NCBI RefSeq assembly: GCF_000620785.1
Contig: NZ_JIAI01000014.1
Coordinates: 124,001-188,000 of the forward strand
Direction of reading: 5' to 3'
Length of the DNA: 64,000 nucleotides
Source of the DNA: Actinospineispora acaciae DSM 45401
GTDB taxonomy: Bacteria > Actinomycetota > Actinomycetes > Mycobacteriales > Pseudonocardiaceae
The notes beneath the pieces were generated by a model that was not told the origin of the DNA, did not search any database, and was given only the letters and a program-made list of their open reading frames with translations. Positions 7,897-16,259 of the stretch are shown piece after piece. A program made the translations under genes and the position numbers. Positions within the stretch are counted from its first letter, which is position 1. Every line of letters begins with the position of its first letter.

Positions 7897-9231
7897 TCAG
7901 ACCATGTCGAACTGCTCGGTGTGGATGCGAGCCGGATCCACACGCAGTTCCTCCAGCGCGGCGGTCACGTCGGTGACCATGCCGCCGGGGCCGCAGATGA
8001 AGTACTCGATCTTCCGTCGCCCGGTGCGCTCGGGCAGTACCTCCGCGAGCACCTCCCGGTCGATCCGTCCGGACAGGCCCTTCCAGCCGTCGGGGGGCCG
8101 GCTGAGCACCTCGACAACCGTGAGGTCGAGCTTGTCCGCGAGCTCGCTCAGCTCGTCACGGAACAGCAGCTCGTCCTCGGTCCGGGCGCCGGAGACCAGC
8201 AGCACCGGGCGGCGGTCGCCCCGGTGCGCCAGCGCGCGCAGCATGCTGATCATCGGGGTGATGCCGACGCCGGCGGCGATGAGCACGAGCGCGCGCTTGT
8301 AGGCGCTGTCGTCCCAGGTGAAGTCCCCGTGCGGACCATCGATCCAGACCGGGTCACCCGGCTTGAGCTCGGCCAGCCCCGAGGTGAAGTCCCCGACGTT
8401 GCGGATGGTGAACTCCACGTCCTCCGAACCGCGCGGGCACGACGTGATCGTGAACGGGTGCTCCTCGGCGGTCACCGAGCGCTTGAGCCGCAGCCAGGCG
8501 AACTGCCCCGGCGCGAACTTCATGGCGGACACGTCGAACCCGTGCCGAGGCCGCCGAGGACCGATCACCAGCGTGTTCACCTGGTCGGTCTCGGCCCGCA
8601 CCTCGCGCACCTCGTACGCGCCGCGCTTGTCGAAGCTAGGCCGCCACACCCACCGGTAGCTGAGCATGCCGATCACCACGGCCGCGATCACCGCGAACGT
8701 GGCCCGCAGCACCGGGTCGTTCACCAGGTGCCGCAACCACCAGATGTGCAACGCGGTCAACACCAGCACGGCGCCGGCCAGGATCAGGTGCACCCACCGC
8801 CACAGCGCGTACCGCCGCCGCACCCGGTGCCGCACAACCGCCAGCCCGACCAGCACGACCAGGCCCACGGTCGCCCCGATGGCCGCCCGCGAGGGCATCG
8901 ACCACTGCCTGGGGTCGAACAGCGCGACCGAGCTCGGCGTGGCGATCAGCACCAAAATGATGTGCACGACCACCATCAGGGTGACCAACATCCCGAGCAG
9001 TCGATGCACGCCCAACACGCCCTCGATCCCCAGCGCCCGGGTCAGCGACCGCAACCGCGACGGGGTGACGACGGCACACACCAACAACCCGGTCGCCAGC
9101 AGCCCGCTCTGGATGGCCAGCTGCGAGATGAGCGGGTTGTCGTTGCCGGTGACCAGGCTGAGGAGCACCGGCGCGAGCAGGGCCGCCACGAACGCGGCAG
9201 CCCACAACAGTCGAGCCTGGCCGGGGAGCAT
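7897..9231 (-). CDS. ferric reductase-like transmembrane flavoprotein with FAD/NAD(P)-binding domain
   Basis: A 444-residue protein. The N-terminal half carries about six membrane helices with haem-ligand-type histidines (GVHRLLGMLVTLMVVVHI and LRHLV/ALHIWWL regions), typical of the ferric reductase-like domain. The C-terminal half is a ferredoxin-NADP reductase-like module: FAD site EHPFTITSCPR, ribose/pyrophosphate site LIAAGVGITPMISMLRAL, and the terminal CGPGGMV and EQFDMV. It should move electrons from NAD(P)H through FAD and haems across the membrane; the acceptor is unknown. It precedes the DUF4142 gene in a probable operon. Confidence 0.85.
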   Translation of the reverse strand: MLPGQARLLWAAAFVAALLAPVLLSLVTGNDNPLISQLAIQSGLLATGLLVCAVVTPSRLRSLTRALGIEGVLGVHRLLGMLVTLMVVVHIILVLIATPSSVALFDPRQWSMPSRAAIGATVGLVVLVGLAVVRHRVRRRYALWRWVHLILAGAVLVLTALHIWWLRHLVNDPVLRATFAVIAAVVIGMLSYRWVWRPSFDKRGAYEVREVRAETDQVNTLVIGPRRPRHGFDVSAMKFAPGQFAWLRLKRSVTAEEHPFTITSCPRGSEDVEFTIRNVGDFTSGLAELKPGDPVWIDGPHGDFTWDDSAYKRALVLIAAGVGITPMISMLRALAHRGDRRPVLLVSGARTEDELLFRDELSELADKLDLTVVEVLSRPPDGWKGLSGRIDREVLAEVLPERTGRRKIEYFICGPGGMVTDVTAALEELRVDPARIHTEQFDMV

Positions 9232-9356
9232 GCCGGCGACGATAAGCCGCCCCTACCGCCACACCCCGTCACATGAGAGCCGGCCCTCCCGGTTGTCGAC
9301 CACGAGGTGGGAAAACGCGCTCAGTGCCGACCCGCTGCTCCGTCCCCGCGCCCCCG

Positions 9357-9898
9357 TTACTCCGTCTGGCTCGAACCGCACTCAGCTTCGCCCACACCGC
9401 GTGACCGCCCGCACCGAGTTCCACCGCTCGTCGATCCGACGTGCCCTTTCCCCGCCCGCACGCGCTTGAAACCAACCACCGTCCGATACCGCTCCCGCCC
9501 CGTGAACTCCCCCAACGCCCACACCGCCGGCCGCCCCACCTCCGCGCACAGGTGCACCGCCTGCCCGCCCCCGACCCACACCCCGACATGAGCGCCCCAC
9601 GCATCGCCGCCCGCCGCGAACATCACCAGGTCCAGCGGACGAGCCGACGCCACCCGCTGCGTCCACACCTCATCCGCCCACAGCTCGCGCGACCGCATCG
9701 CCGGCAGCGCACTCCCGAACCGTTCGAGCACGGCATAGGCAAACAACTGACAATTGCCCCCGTACGCGATCCCGGCCGCGCGACAACCGCCGCCGACCCC
9801 GGAAACCGCGCCCCGACATACGGCACCGCTCGATACCCTGGCGGCAGCCGTACCAGCACCGGATTCGCCCGCCACGGATCGGACTCCGCCGTATGCAT
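9357..9898 (-). pseudogene. NlpC/P60-like small hydrolase split by a frameshift
   Basis: The frame opening at ATG 9898 encodes a good N-terminus (ESDPWRANPVLVRLPPGYRA, then VPYVGARFPG). The conserved remainder sits in another frame: RAAGIAYGGNCQLFAYAVL, then LDLVMF, GAHVGVWVGGGQAVHLC and RYRTVVGFKR. The switch falls in the GGCGGCGGTTG-like stretch near 9785-9800, so one indel separates the two parts. The second part has a Cys-His pairing (GGNCQLF, AHVG) typical of NlpC/P60-like papain-fold enzymes. The ATG overlaps the HNH stop as TGATG, which supports 9898 as the true start. It is a sequencing error, a recent pseudogene or a slippage site; the first two are more likely. Confidence 0.65.
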
Positions 9899-11196
9899 CA
9901 GGTTCGGAGTATGTCGAGTGGTTTGGGTTTGCGTCGTGGTGTTTGGGTGTAGTCGAGCCACTTCGGCGGGATGAACTCGGGGAATCCGTCGACCATGTGG
10001 ATGGTCCAGCCGGCGCGGTGGATCATGCGGTGGTGGGTGACGCAGAGTAGGACCATGGAGTGGATGGCGGTGCGGCCGCGATGGGCCCAGTGCACGACGT
10101 GGTGAACTTGGCATCGGTAGGCCTTGGCGTCGCAGCCGGGGTAGGCGCAGCCGCGGTCTCGTGCGGTGAGTCCGTCGCGTTGTGGTTTGGTGGCGGTGCG
10201 TTGTGTGCGGCCGACGTCGAGGACTTCGCTGTTGCCGCCGAGTACGACCGGGACGACGCAGGCGTCGCAGAGCAGTCGGCGGAGGTCGCCGGCGCCGATG
10301 TACCCGCCGTAGTCCAGGGTGGCGCCCTTGCCTTCGCGCAGCAACGTGTCGTAGTCGATGCTGATCACCGCGTGCGGCCGTTGCCCACCCTTGACCGGCA
10401 GCCGGCCTTCGTCCAACGCGTTCTCGCAGATTTCCCCCAACGCATCGGCCTGCCGCTCGCCGAGCGTTTTGTGTTGGTCGTCGGGTTTGAGGTGGGCTTC
10501 GATGGCGCGGGCGAGCATTTCGAAGGTGACGGAGTCCAGCTCGCCTTTGACCCGCCCACCGACACCGTTGCGGGATTTGGTCAGGTGCAGCACGTTGACC
10601 TGGTCTTCGCCATCACCGGGCGGTGGGCCGTCCTGGTCGAGCTGGTCGATCAGTTCCCGAGCCATCCTGTCCAGCTCATCGGGGCGGTACAGCCGCGCCC
10701 AGTCCGCCAGCTGTGCCTCGGCGGCGGCCCACCGTGCGGGGTCGATGCGCCGCGCGGCGTCGCAGGACAGGTGTCGTTCGATGACGTCGGCGTGTTGGGT
10801 GTCGATCTCGCCGGTGGCCAGCACGGTGGCGGTGGCCGGGAGTTTCGGCTCGACCGGCTGCCCGTCCAGCGTGGTAGGGAACACCGCCCGCGCCACCGCC
10901 ACCATCCGGGTGGACGCGCGGCGAGGCAGGCGCAGGATGTCCGACACCGCCGGCGCCGCGTCCACCCCACGAGAGGTGAACTCGCCCTCGCGGTCCAGCC
11001 GCGCGATGGCGCAGATGTCGTCGTAGCGGGCCAGCCGTTGCAGCGTGGCACCGAGCTTGAGTGCGTCGATCAGCTCCTGTCCGTCGGCGGCCGCTGCCAG
11101 CGCGCGGGCGCGGGCCATCGACTCGATGGCCTCGCGGTACGCGGCGAGCAGCTCGCTCTCGGACATGCCAGTAATTGTGCCCGGGGGCACCGACAA
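9898..11196 (-). CDS. DUF222 / HNH endonuclease domain protein (13E12 family)
   Basis: A 432-residue protein. The N-terminal DUF222 region (ELLAAYREAIESMARARALAA onward) is followed by a C-terminal HNH nuclease domain: RDRGCAYPGCDAKAYRC, then QVHHVVHWAHRGRT and LLCVTHHRMIH, with the zinc-type Cys pairs and catalytic His. These proteins are multicopy in high-GC actinobacteria (13E12 repeat family in mycobacteria) and are suspected mobile or self-spreading genes; the biochemical role is not established. ATG 11166 (MSESELL) is an alternative start. The stop overlaps the hydrolase start by one base. Confidence 0.88.
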   Translation of the reverse strand: MSVPPGTITGMSESELLAAYREAIESMARARALAAAADGQELIDALKLGATLQRLARYDDICAIARLDREGEFTSRGVDAAPAVSDILRLPRRASTRMVAVARAVFPTTLDGQPVEPKLPATATVLATGEIDTQHADVIERHLSCDAARRIDPARWAAAEAQLADWARLYRPDELDRMARELIDQLDQDGPPPGDGEDQVNVLHLTKSRNGVGGRVKGELDSVTFEMLARAIEAHLKPDDQHKTLGERQADALGEICENALDEGRLPVKGGQRPHAVISIDYDTLLREGKGATLDYGGYIGAGDLRRLLCDACVVPVVLGGNSEVLDVGRTQRTATKPQRDGLTARDRGCAYPGCDAKAYRCQVHHVVHWAHRGRTAIHSMVLLCVTHHRMIHRAGWTIHMVDGFPEFIPPKWLDYTQTPRRKPKPLDILRT

Positions 11197-11330
11197 AACC
11201 GGGGCCTCGACGACCGTACCCGGCTGAAGTTTTTTAACCGCGGCAGTGCTGGGCGCGTCGCCTGCCCTCCCGGACTGTCTCCAAGACTTGAGAGCCTAGG
11301 GAAGCCAGACCCAGCGTGGTCATCTGGCTG

Positions 11331-11354
11331 TGGTCCCGTCTACCAACGGGACCA
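11331..11354. terminator. hairpin in the HNH-gltX intergenic region
   Basis: A perfect 9-bp inverted repeat, TGGTCCCGT-CTACCA-ACGGGACCA. It lies in the 280-bp gap between the HNH gene start and the gltX-like stop. No T-tract follows on either strand, so its role is uncertain. Confidence 0.4.
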
Positions 11355-11422
11355 ACCCCACCAAGCGTGCCCAGCCACCAGCCGGGGACGGCACCAAGCA
11401 ACCTACAAATTCAGGTCGTCGG

Positions 11423-11440
11423 AAATCGCGCCAGCGATTT
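11423..11440 (-). terminator. candidate terminator downstream of the gltX-like gene
   Basis: Inverted repeat AAATCGC-GCCA-GCGATTT, lying 37 bp beyond the gltX-like stop on the minus strand. The stem ends in A/T runs on both sides, so it could act bidirectionally. Confidence 0.5.
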
Positions 11441-11476
11441 TCGAACGAAACAAACAACGGCACGCACGGTCACGAA

Positions 11477-13117
11477 CTAACCCGCCAACGCACGAACCCG
11501 CCGAGTCACCTCGTCAACCCCAAGAGCCCCAGCCACGGCATGCAGATCCGGACTCCGGCTCGACCCGGTCAACGCCACCCTGATCACGTTCGCGGCATCA
11601 CGCAGCATGCCCGGATAGGCATCCGGGTCCTTCTTGTACGTCTTGGGGTTTGGGGCGAACCCATGCCGCGCCGCCAGCTCACGGATCTGGCCGAACCAGG
11701 TCGGCTGGTCGTCGTTCCAGGCGTAGGTATCCGCGAAGTCGGCGGCGAGCTTGCGCACGAGCGTGACGTCCAGCCCACCGAACCGCTCATCCCCAGGATC
11801 CGTCACCAGCGTGAACAACGACGGAAAGAAGAACCCGTACAACGCCCGAAAGTCCGACCACCGCGTCAGGTCCTTACGCGGATTCTCCACGCCGACACGT
11901 TCCACATCAACAGCCCGCTCCGCCAGCGTCCGCTCATCATCCAGCACCGACACCAGCTCAGGGTCCCGCGACCGAGCCCACTCAACCACCGAGTCCAGGA
12001 TCACCGGCCCGGGCAGGGTGGCGATGTGGTCACCGCTGATGTCCGCAAGCTTGACCAGGTCCACCAACGGACCGGCCACCCCGCAGTCCTCCAGCCGGAT
12101 CGGCGAGGACAACGCATCGGCCAGCGGCAACTCGGCCAGCCGGCCGTTGGCCAGGCCGCGCAGGTAGTAGAGCACCGCCTCGGCGGGATAGCCGGAGTCG
12201 ACGTAGAAGTCCACGGACGCCTCGGGGTCGCGCCGCTTGGACAGCTTGCGCCGCGCGGAGCCGTCCAGCTTCATCAGCGGGGCGATGTGCGCGTACGTCG
12301 GCTGCTCGAAGCCGAGCGCGGCGAACAGCTGAAGGTGCAGCGGCACGGACGACAGCCACTCGTCGCCCCTGATCACCAGGTTCACCCGCATCAGGTGGTC
12401 GTCCACGGCGTGCGCGAAGTGATAGGTAGGCAGCCGGGGGCTGTTCGCCGACGTCTTGAGGATGACCACGTCGTTGCGGTTCGCCTCGTGCTCGACGCGG
12501 CCGCGGATGGCGTCGGTGTACGAGGCGCGGCCCTCGACGCCGGGCGAGCGGAAGCGCACCACGTACGGTTCCCCAACACGCAGCCGGGCGGCCACCTCGT
12601 CCGGGTCGGCGTCGCGCCAGCGCGCCCACGAGCCGTAGTAGCCGGTCGGGAGCTTGGCGGCCTGCTGCTGCTCGGTGATCGCGGCCAGTTCCTCGCGGGT
12701 GCAGAAGCACGGGTACGCCTCGCCCCGGCGCATCAGCTCGCGCGCGTAGCTGAGGTAGATCCGCTCCCGTTCGGACTGGCGGTACGGCCCGTAGCCGCCG
12801 TCGGGGTCACCCTCGTCCGGCGCGATGTCGAAGTAGGCGAACACCCGCGCGAACTGCTCGGCCACGCCGGCCACCTCGCGGGCCTGGTCGGTGTCCTCCA
12901 CGCGGACCAGGTACGCCCCGCCGGACCGGTGCGCCACGTCCTTGGCGATCATCGCCACGTACACGCCGCCGATGTGCACGAACCCGGTCGGGCTGGGCGC
13001 GAACCGGGTGACCTTGGCGCCCTCCGGCAGGTCCCGGGGCGGGTAGCGCTGCTCCCAGTGGGACGGGTCGGGCAGGTCGGCGGGGAAGAGGCCGTCGATG
13101 AGGGCGCGGTCGAGCAT
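11477..13117 (-). CDS. divergent glutamyl-tRNA synthetase (class Ic)
   Basis: A 546-residue GluRS-type enzyme. The HIGH region is FAPSPTGFVHIGGV near residue 38 and the KMSKS loop is RRKLSKRRDPE. LVRVEDTDQAREV and GYGPYRQSER are conserved amino-acid and ATP-site segments. ATG 13117 is chosen because homology begins soon after. The insertion between the catalytic core and the helical C-terminus, and the sequence FAPSPTGFVHIGGVY rather than a standard actinobacterial FCPSPTG block, suggest a second, non-orthologous copy. The housekeeping gltX is not in view. A GNAT gene ends 10 bp upstream on the same strand, so the two are probably co-transcribed. Confidence 0.85.
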   Translation of the reverse strand: MLDRALIDGLFPADLPDPSHWEQRYPPRDLPEGAKVTRFAPSPTGFVHIGGVYVAMIAKDVAHRSGGAYLVRVEDTDQAREVAGVAEQFARVFAYFDIAPDEGDPDGGYGPYRQSERERIYLSYARELMRRGEAYPCFCTREELAAITEQQQAAKLPTGYYGSWARWRDADPDEVAARLRVGEPYVVRFRSPGVEGRASYTDAIRGRVEHEANRNDVVILKTSANSPRLPTYHFAHAVDDHLMRVNLVIRGDEWLSSVPLHLQLFAALGFEQPTYAHIAPLMKLDGSARRKLSKRRDPEASVDFYVDSGYPAEAVLYYLRGLANGRLAELPLADALSSPIRLEDCGVAGPLVDLVKLADISGDHIATLPGPVILDSVVEWARSRDPELVSVLDDERTLAERAVDVERVGVENPRKDLTRWSDFRALYGFFFPSLFTLVTDPGDERFGGLDVTLVRKLAADFADTYAWNDDQPTWFGQIRELAARHGFAPNPKTYKKDPDAYPGMLRDAANVIRVALTGSSRSPDLHAVAGALGVDEVTRRVRALAG

Positions 13118-13127
13118 GGCCCCGAGA

Positions 13128-13655
13128 CTATCCGGCCACGGTGGACCGCACGTGCGCCGACACCGCCGGCCGAAGCTCGAAGTGGTACTCCCCCGGCGCC
13201 ATCGCGACCAACCTCCGGGGCAGCCCCAGCGAACGCAGCATCCCCAGCGCGGCCGCATTGTCCGACTGAACGGCGACCCGCACCGGCGCCCCCGGCCACG
13301 GCCCGTGCAGAACCGCATGCCGCACCAGCGCCCGCCCCACGCCACGCCGCTGCCACCGGTCGGCGACCAACACCCCGGCTTCCACCTCCCCCGAGCCCGA
13401 CCGAACCAGGTTGAGCAACCCCACCGGCCTCCCGTAGTCCAACGCCAGGTACGCCCACCCGTCCGCCGGCCCGACCAGCAACGAAACCAGGTCACGCCCG
13501 GCCACCTGGGCCTCGGGCAGGAAGAACCTCGCGCCCAGCGACGCCGCACTGCACCGCGCCACCAGCCTGGCGATCAACCGCCGCCCGTCCGCGCCGGTCA
13601 CCGGCACGATCGTCGGCGCCTCATCGTTCCTGAGTTTCGAAACGCCACCTAGCAC
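13128..13655 (-). CDS. GNAT-family N-acetyltransferase
   Basis: A 175-residue protein with the acetyl-CoA pyrophosphate-binding motif QRRGVGRALVRHA near residue 117 and the downstream QSDNAAALGMLRSLG block typical of motif B. The family transfers acetyl groups to amines of proteins or small molecules; the substrate is not deducible. It sits 10 bp upstream of the GluRS-like gene on the same strand. One possible link is resistance or modification chemistry tied to the extra synthetase, but nothing in the sequence proves this. Confidence 0.85.
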   Translation of the reverse strand: MLGGVSKLRNDEAPTIVPVTGADGRRLIARLVARCSAASLGARFFLPEAQVAGRDLVSLLVGPADGWAYLALDYGRPVGLLNLVRSGSGEVEAGVLVADRWQRRGVGRALVRHAVLHGPWPGAPVRVAVQSDNAAALGMLRSLGLPRRLVAMAPGEYHFELRPAVSAHVRSTVAG

Positions 13656-13715
13656 GCCGCCCAGTCTGCCCCCGCTGGGTCTCGATTAGCAACTGAACCC
13701 GCTATCATGCAGGTC

Positions 13716-14207
13716 ATGGCGACGCATCCCCGCGAGCTGGACAGCACGGTGTGCTCGATCGCCCGCACCATGGAGCTGATCGGCCAGCCGTGGACCATGC
13801 TGGTGCTGCGCGACCTGTTCAACGGCGTGCGCCGGTTCGACGAGCTGGCCGAGCACCTCGGCATCGCGCGCAACGTCCTCACCCGCCGGCTGGCCACCCT
13901 GGTCGACGCCGGCCTGGTCACCAGGCGGTCCTACCGCGAGCCCGGCCAGCGCGCCCGCCACGAGTACCGCCTGACCCAGGCCGGCCATGCGCTGCGCCCC
14001 GTCCTCATCGCCGTGATGGCCTACGGCGACGAACACCTGGCCGGCCCGGAAGGCCCGCCGGTCCAGCTCGAGCACGCCGACTGCGGCGCCCCCGTCACCG
14101 TCCGCCTCGAATGCGCGGAAGGCCACCGCCTCGACCCCACCGCCCGCCTCCGCGTCCGCCCCGGCCCCGGCGCCCGTTTCCGCTGGTCAGAACCCGTGAG
14201 TGATTAG
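13716..14207 (+). CDS. HxlR-family winged-helix regulator
   Basis: About 163 residues with the HxlR core: CSIARTMELIGQPWTMLVLRD, then FDELAEHLGIARNVLTRRLATL and the wing EYRLTQAGHAL. The N-terminal Cys (STVCSIA) is the conserved redox- or effector-sensing position in this family. ATG 13716 is favoured over ATG 13707. A TATCAT -10-like box at 13703-13708 would place transcription start at or near A13716, giving a leaderless message. No divergent target gene is close; the GNAT gene lies upstream on the other strand (start 13655). The stop codon lies in the left arm of a dispersed-family hairpin. Confidence 0.85.
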   Translation: MATHPRELDSTVCSIARTMELIGQPWTMLVLRDLFNGVRRFDELAEHLGIARNVLTRRLATLVDAGLVTRRSYREPGQRARHEYRLTQAGHALRPVLIAVMAYGDEHLAGPEGPPVQLEHADCGAPVTVRLECAEGHRLDPTARLRVRPGPGARFRWSEPVSD

Positions 14208-14240
14208 CGGTGCTATGGCAACGCTAATCACTCACGGGTC
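14191..14240. repeat. dispersed hairpin family, copy 2
   Basis: Perfect 18-bp arms, ACCCGTGAGTGATTAGCG (14192-14209) and its complement (14222-14239), around a 12-base loop containing GCTATGG. It lies between convergent genes. The HxlR stop TAG (14205-14207) is in the left arm and the restriction-gene stop TGA (14228-14230) is in the right arm, so both genes end inside one hairpin. Confidence 0.92.
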
Positions 14241-15322
14241 GTGAGCTGGGGAAACGGGGCGACGGTGAGCATGTCGTCGAGGGTGGCGAGGGTGAAGACT
14301 CGGCCGTCGGTGTCGCGGACCACGGGGCCGAGGGTGTCGTTGACGCGAGCCCAGCCCATGCCGCCCAGGACGGCGAAGAGGGGGACGCCGCCGAGGCGGA
14401 CGGACTCGTCGCGCAGGCGTTCGAAGCGGAGGGCTTTGTCCCGGGCGGTGCCGCCGTTGTTGGTGGCCTTGCATTCGAGCATCGCGCGCAGCGCGCCGGA
14501 CTCGTCGTAGACCACGAAGTCGGGCGCGGGGGTGACCTTGACCTCGAACCGGGCGGCGATCTCGCCCTGGTTGTGGGCGCCGGTGCGGATGAACGGCACG
14601 CCGTTGACGGTGAACAGGGCGGCCACGGCGTCCTCGATCAGGTCGCCCCGGCGGCTGGAGGTTGCGTCCAGGAGCTGGCGGAACGCGCCGCCGTAGTGCC
14701 GTTGGTGCAGGAACAGCGCGAACGGGACCCCGCCGGTTGCGAACGCGCGAACGGACGACCAGCCGGACGCCGTGTCGGGCTTGTCCTGCTTGGAGCGCAG
14801 TTCGCCGGCCGGTTCGCCGAACAGCGTGCCGTCCATGATCTGGGTGAGGGTGCGGGCGATCACCTGGACCTGGCCCGCGGACGCCGGCACGCCGCGGCGC
14901 TCCATCGAGTCGATCTTGCCGGCGGACACCGGCGGAAGCTCCAGCGGGCCGGCGACCAGGGCGGTGGCGTGCCCGAACTCCTCCTTGGCCAGGCCGGCGA
15001 TGGTGCGGAAGACCAGCAGGGTGCGGGGGTCGACGGTGAGTACGGACGCGAGCTCGTCCTCGGCGACCAGGGAGAACCCCTCGGTGGCGGCGTGCGCGGC
15101 GGCGTAGACGTCGGAGAAGTACTCCGGCTCGTAGAACGGCGCGGGGTGGATGTAGGCGAAGTCGGGCGCGAGCTGCGGCACGTACACCGCCCTGGCCACC
15201 TCGGCGAAGATCCGCCCGTGCTCGGCGGTGCCGTGCCGCTGCGGCACCAGCCGGATGCGGGCCACCCGCCGGTCCCAGCTGTCCGCGTGCACGATCTCGT
15301 CGATCGTGTCTTGTGCCGTCAT
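14228..15322 (-). CDS. type II restriction endonuclease (PD-(D/E)xK-like)
   Basis: A 364-residue protein whose ATG overlaps the methyltransferase stop by four bases (ATGA). The segment PAPDFVVYDESGALRAMLECKATNNGG around residues 266-290 supplies the PD...ECK catalytic signature (D268, E283, K285), with an upstream Glu in GDLIEDAVAALF (E231). This arrangement is typical of restriction nucleases. Coupling to a DNA methyltransferase makes a type II restriction-modification role very likely. I do not recognise the family name or recognition sequence. The gene ends in the shared hairpin with the convergent HxlR gene. Confidence 0.75.
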   Translation of the reverse strand: MTAQDTIDEIVHADSWDRRVARIRLVPQRHGTAEHGRIFAEVARAVYVPQLAPDFAYIHPAPFYEPEYFSDVYAAAHAATEGFSLVAEDELASVLTVDPRTLLVFRTIAGLAKEEFGHATALVAGPLELPPVSAGKIDSMERRGVPASAGQVQVIARTLTQIMDGTLFGEPAGELRSKQDKPDTASGWSSVRAFATGGVPFALFLHQRHYGGAFRQLLDATSSRRGDLIEDAVAALFTVNGVPFIRTGAHNQGEIAARFEVKVTPAPDFVVYDESGALRAMLECKATNNGGTARDKALRFERLRDESVRLGGVPLFAVLGGMGWARVNDTLGPVVRDTDGRVFTLATLDDMLTVAPFPQLTTRE

Positions 15323-16245
15323 CCGACGTCTTGGAGCGAGCCGGGCACGTCGTCCGGGTCGTCCTCGGCGATGCGCCGGCGGGCCTCGTCCACGAACCGC
15401 TCGTGGATCTCGATCCCGCCCGCGCGGCGGCCCAGCCGGCGAGCCACCACGACGGTGGTGCCGCCGCCGGCGAACGGGTCGATGACCAGCGCGTCCGGCG
15501 GCGAGCCGACCCGGACGAAGAACTCGGCCAGCCCCTCCGGCATGGCGGCGGTGTGCGCCACGCCGCGATGTTGGTTGTAGGTCTGCGGGACGCTGACCAC
15601 GTTGCCGGGGTCGGCGCCACCGAGCAGGTAGGTCTTGGTGCGGTCGCGCCCGAAGCCGGCCTCGGTGTTGCGCCGGCCCAGCCGGTCGGACTTGCGGCGG
15701 GCGATCTCGGCCTCGTCGGCCCGGTACGGCACCCGCACCGAGTCCAGGTCGAAGTACGGCTTCGGGCCGGCGGCGAAGTGGTAGACGTACTCGAAGCTGT
15801 CCTTGGTGCGCGGCCCGAACCGCCCGGGGACCGCGTTCGGCTTGGCCCAGATGTACGTCTCGATCCACCGCCAGCCGAGCTCCTGCATGGCCAGCACGAG
15901 CTGATAGACGTACGGATGCCGCTGGCCGCGCAGCGGGCCCCGGTTGGCCACCCGGTTCTTGATGTTCAGGAACAGGCTGCCGGTCTCGCTGGTCGCGGCC
16001 AGCATGGCCTGCGCGAACGGCAGGAACCAGGCCACGTAGCGGTCCGGGTGGATGCGGCTGTAGGCGCGCGCGTCGGCGTAGGGCGGGCTGGTGAAGAACA
16101 GGTCGACGCCGCGCGCGGGCAGCCGGGGCAGCCAGTCGGCGGCGTCGCCGTGCACCACTCCGTCGGCGAGCAGCCGGGCGAGCGCCTCGGGGTCGTCAGG
16201 AGGAGAGGAGCCGGCGGTCACGGCGAGGATGTTATCGCCGGCCAC
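15319..16245 (-). CDS. DNA methyltransferase (N4-cytosine type) of a type II R-M pair
   Basis: About 308 residues. Motif IV is FFTSPPYADAR near residue 55; SPPY is characteristic of N4-cytosine DNA methyltransferases. The SAM-binding motif I is DPFAGGGTTVVVARRLG near the C-terminus. Motif IV before motif I gives the beta-class order. The start is uncertain: GTG 16245 follows GGGGTG about 7 bases upstream, while GTG 16254 and GTG 16221 are alternatives. The stop overlaps the nuclease start (ATGA), so the protective enzyme is translated first. A TetR gene ends just upstream on the same strand and may share the transcript. Confidence 0.85.
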   Translation of the reverse strand: MAGDNILAVTAGSSPPDDPEALARLLADGVVHGDAADWLPRLPARGVDLFFTSPPYADARAYSRIHPDRYVAWFLPFAQAMLAATSETGSLFLNIKNRVANRGPLRGQRHPYVYQLVLAMQELGWRWIETYIWAKPNAVPGRFGPRTKDSFEYVYHFAAGPKPYFDLDSVRVPYRADEAEIARRKSDRLGRRNTEAGFGRDRTKTYLLGGADPGNVVSVPQTYNQHRGVAHTAAMPEGLAEFFVRVGSPPDALVIDPFAGGGTTVVVARRLGRRAGGIEIHERFVDEARRRIAEDDPDDVPGSLQDVG

Positions 16246-16259
16246 TCGGCGCACCCCGA

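Noticed and set aside
9898-11196. HNH/DUF222 gene as evidence of a prophage or integrative element
   Set aside because: No integrase, att repeats or phage structural genes were found nearby.
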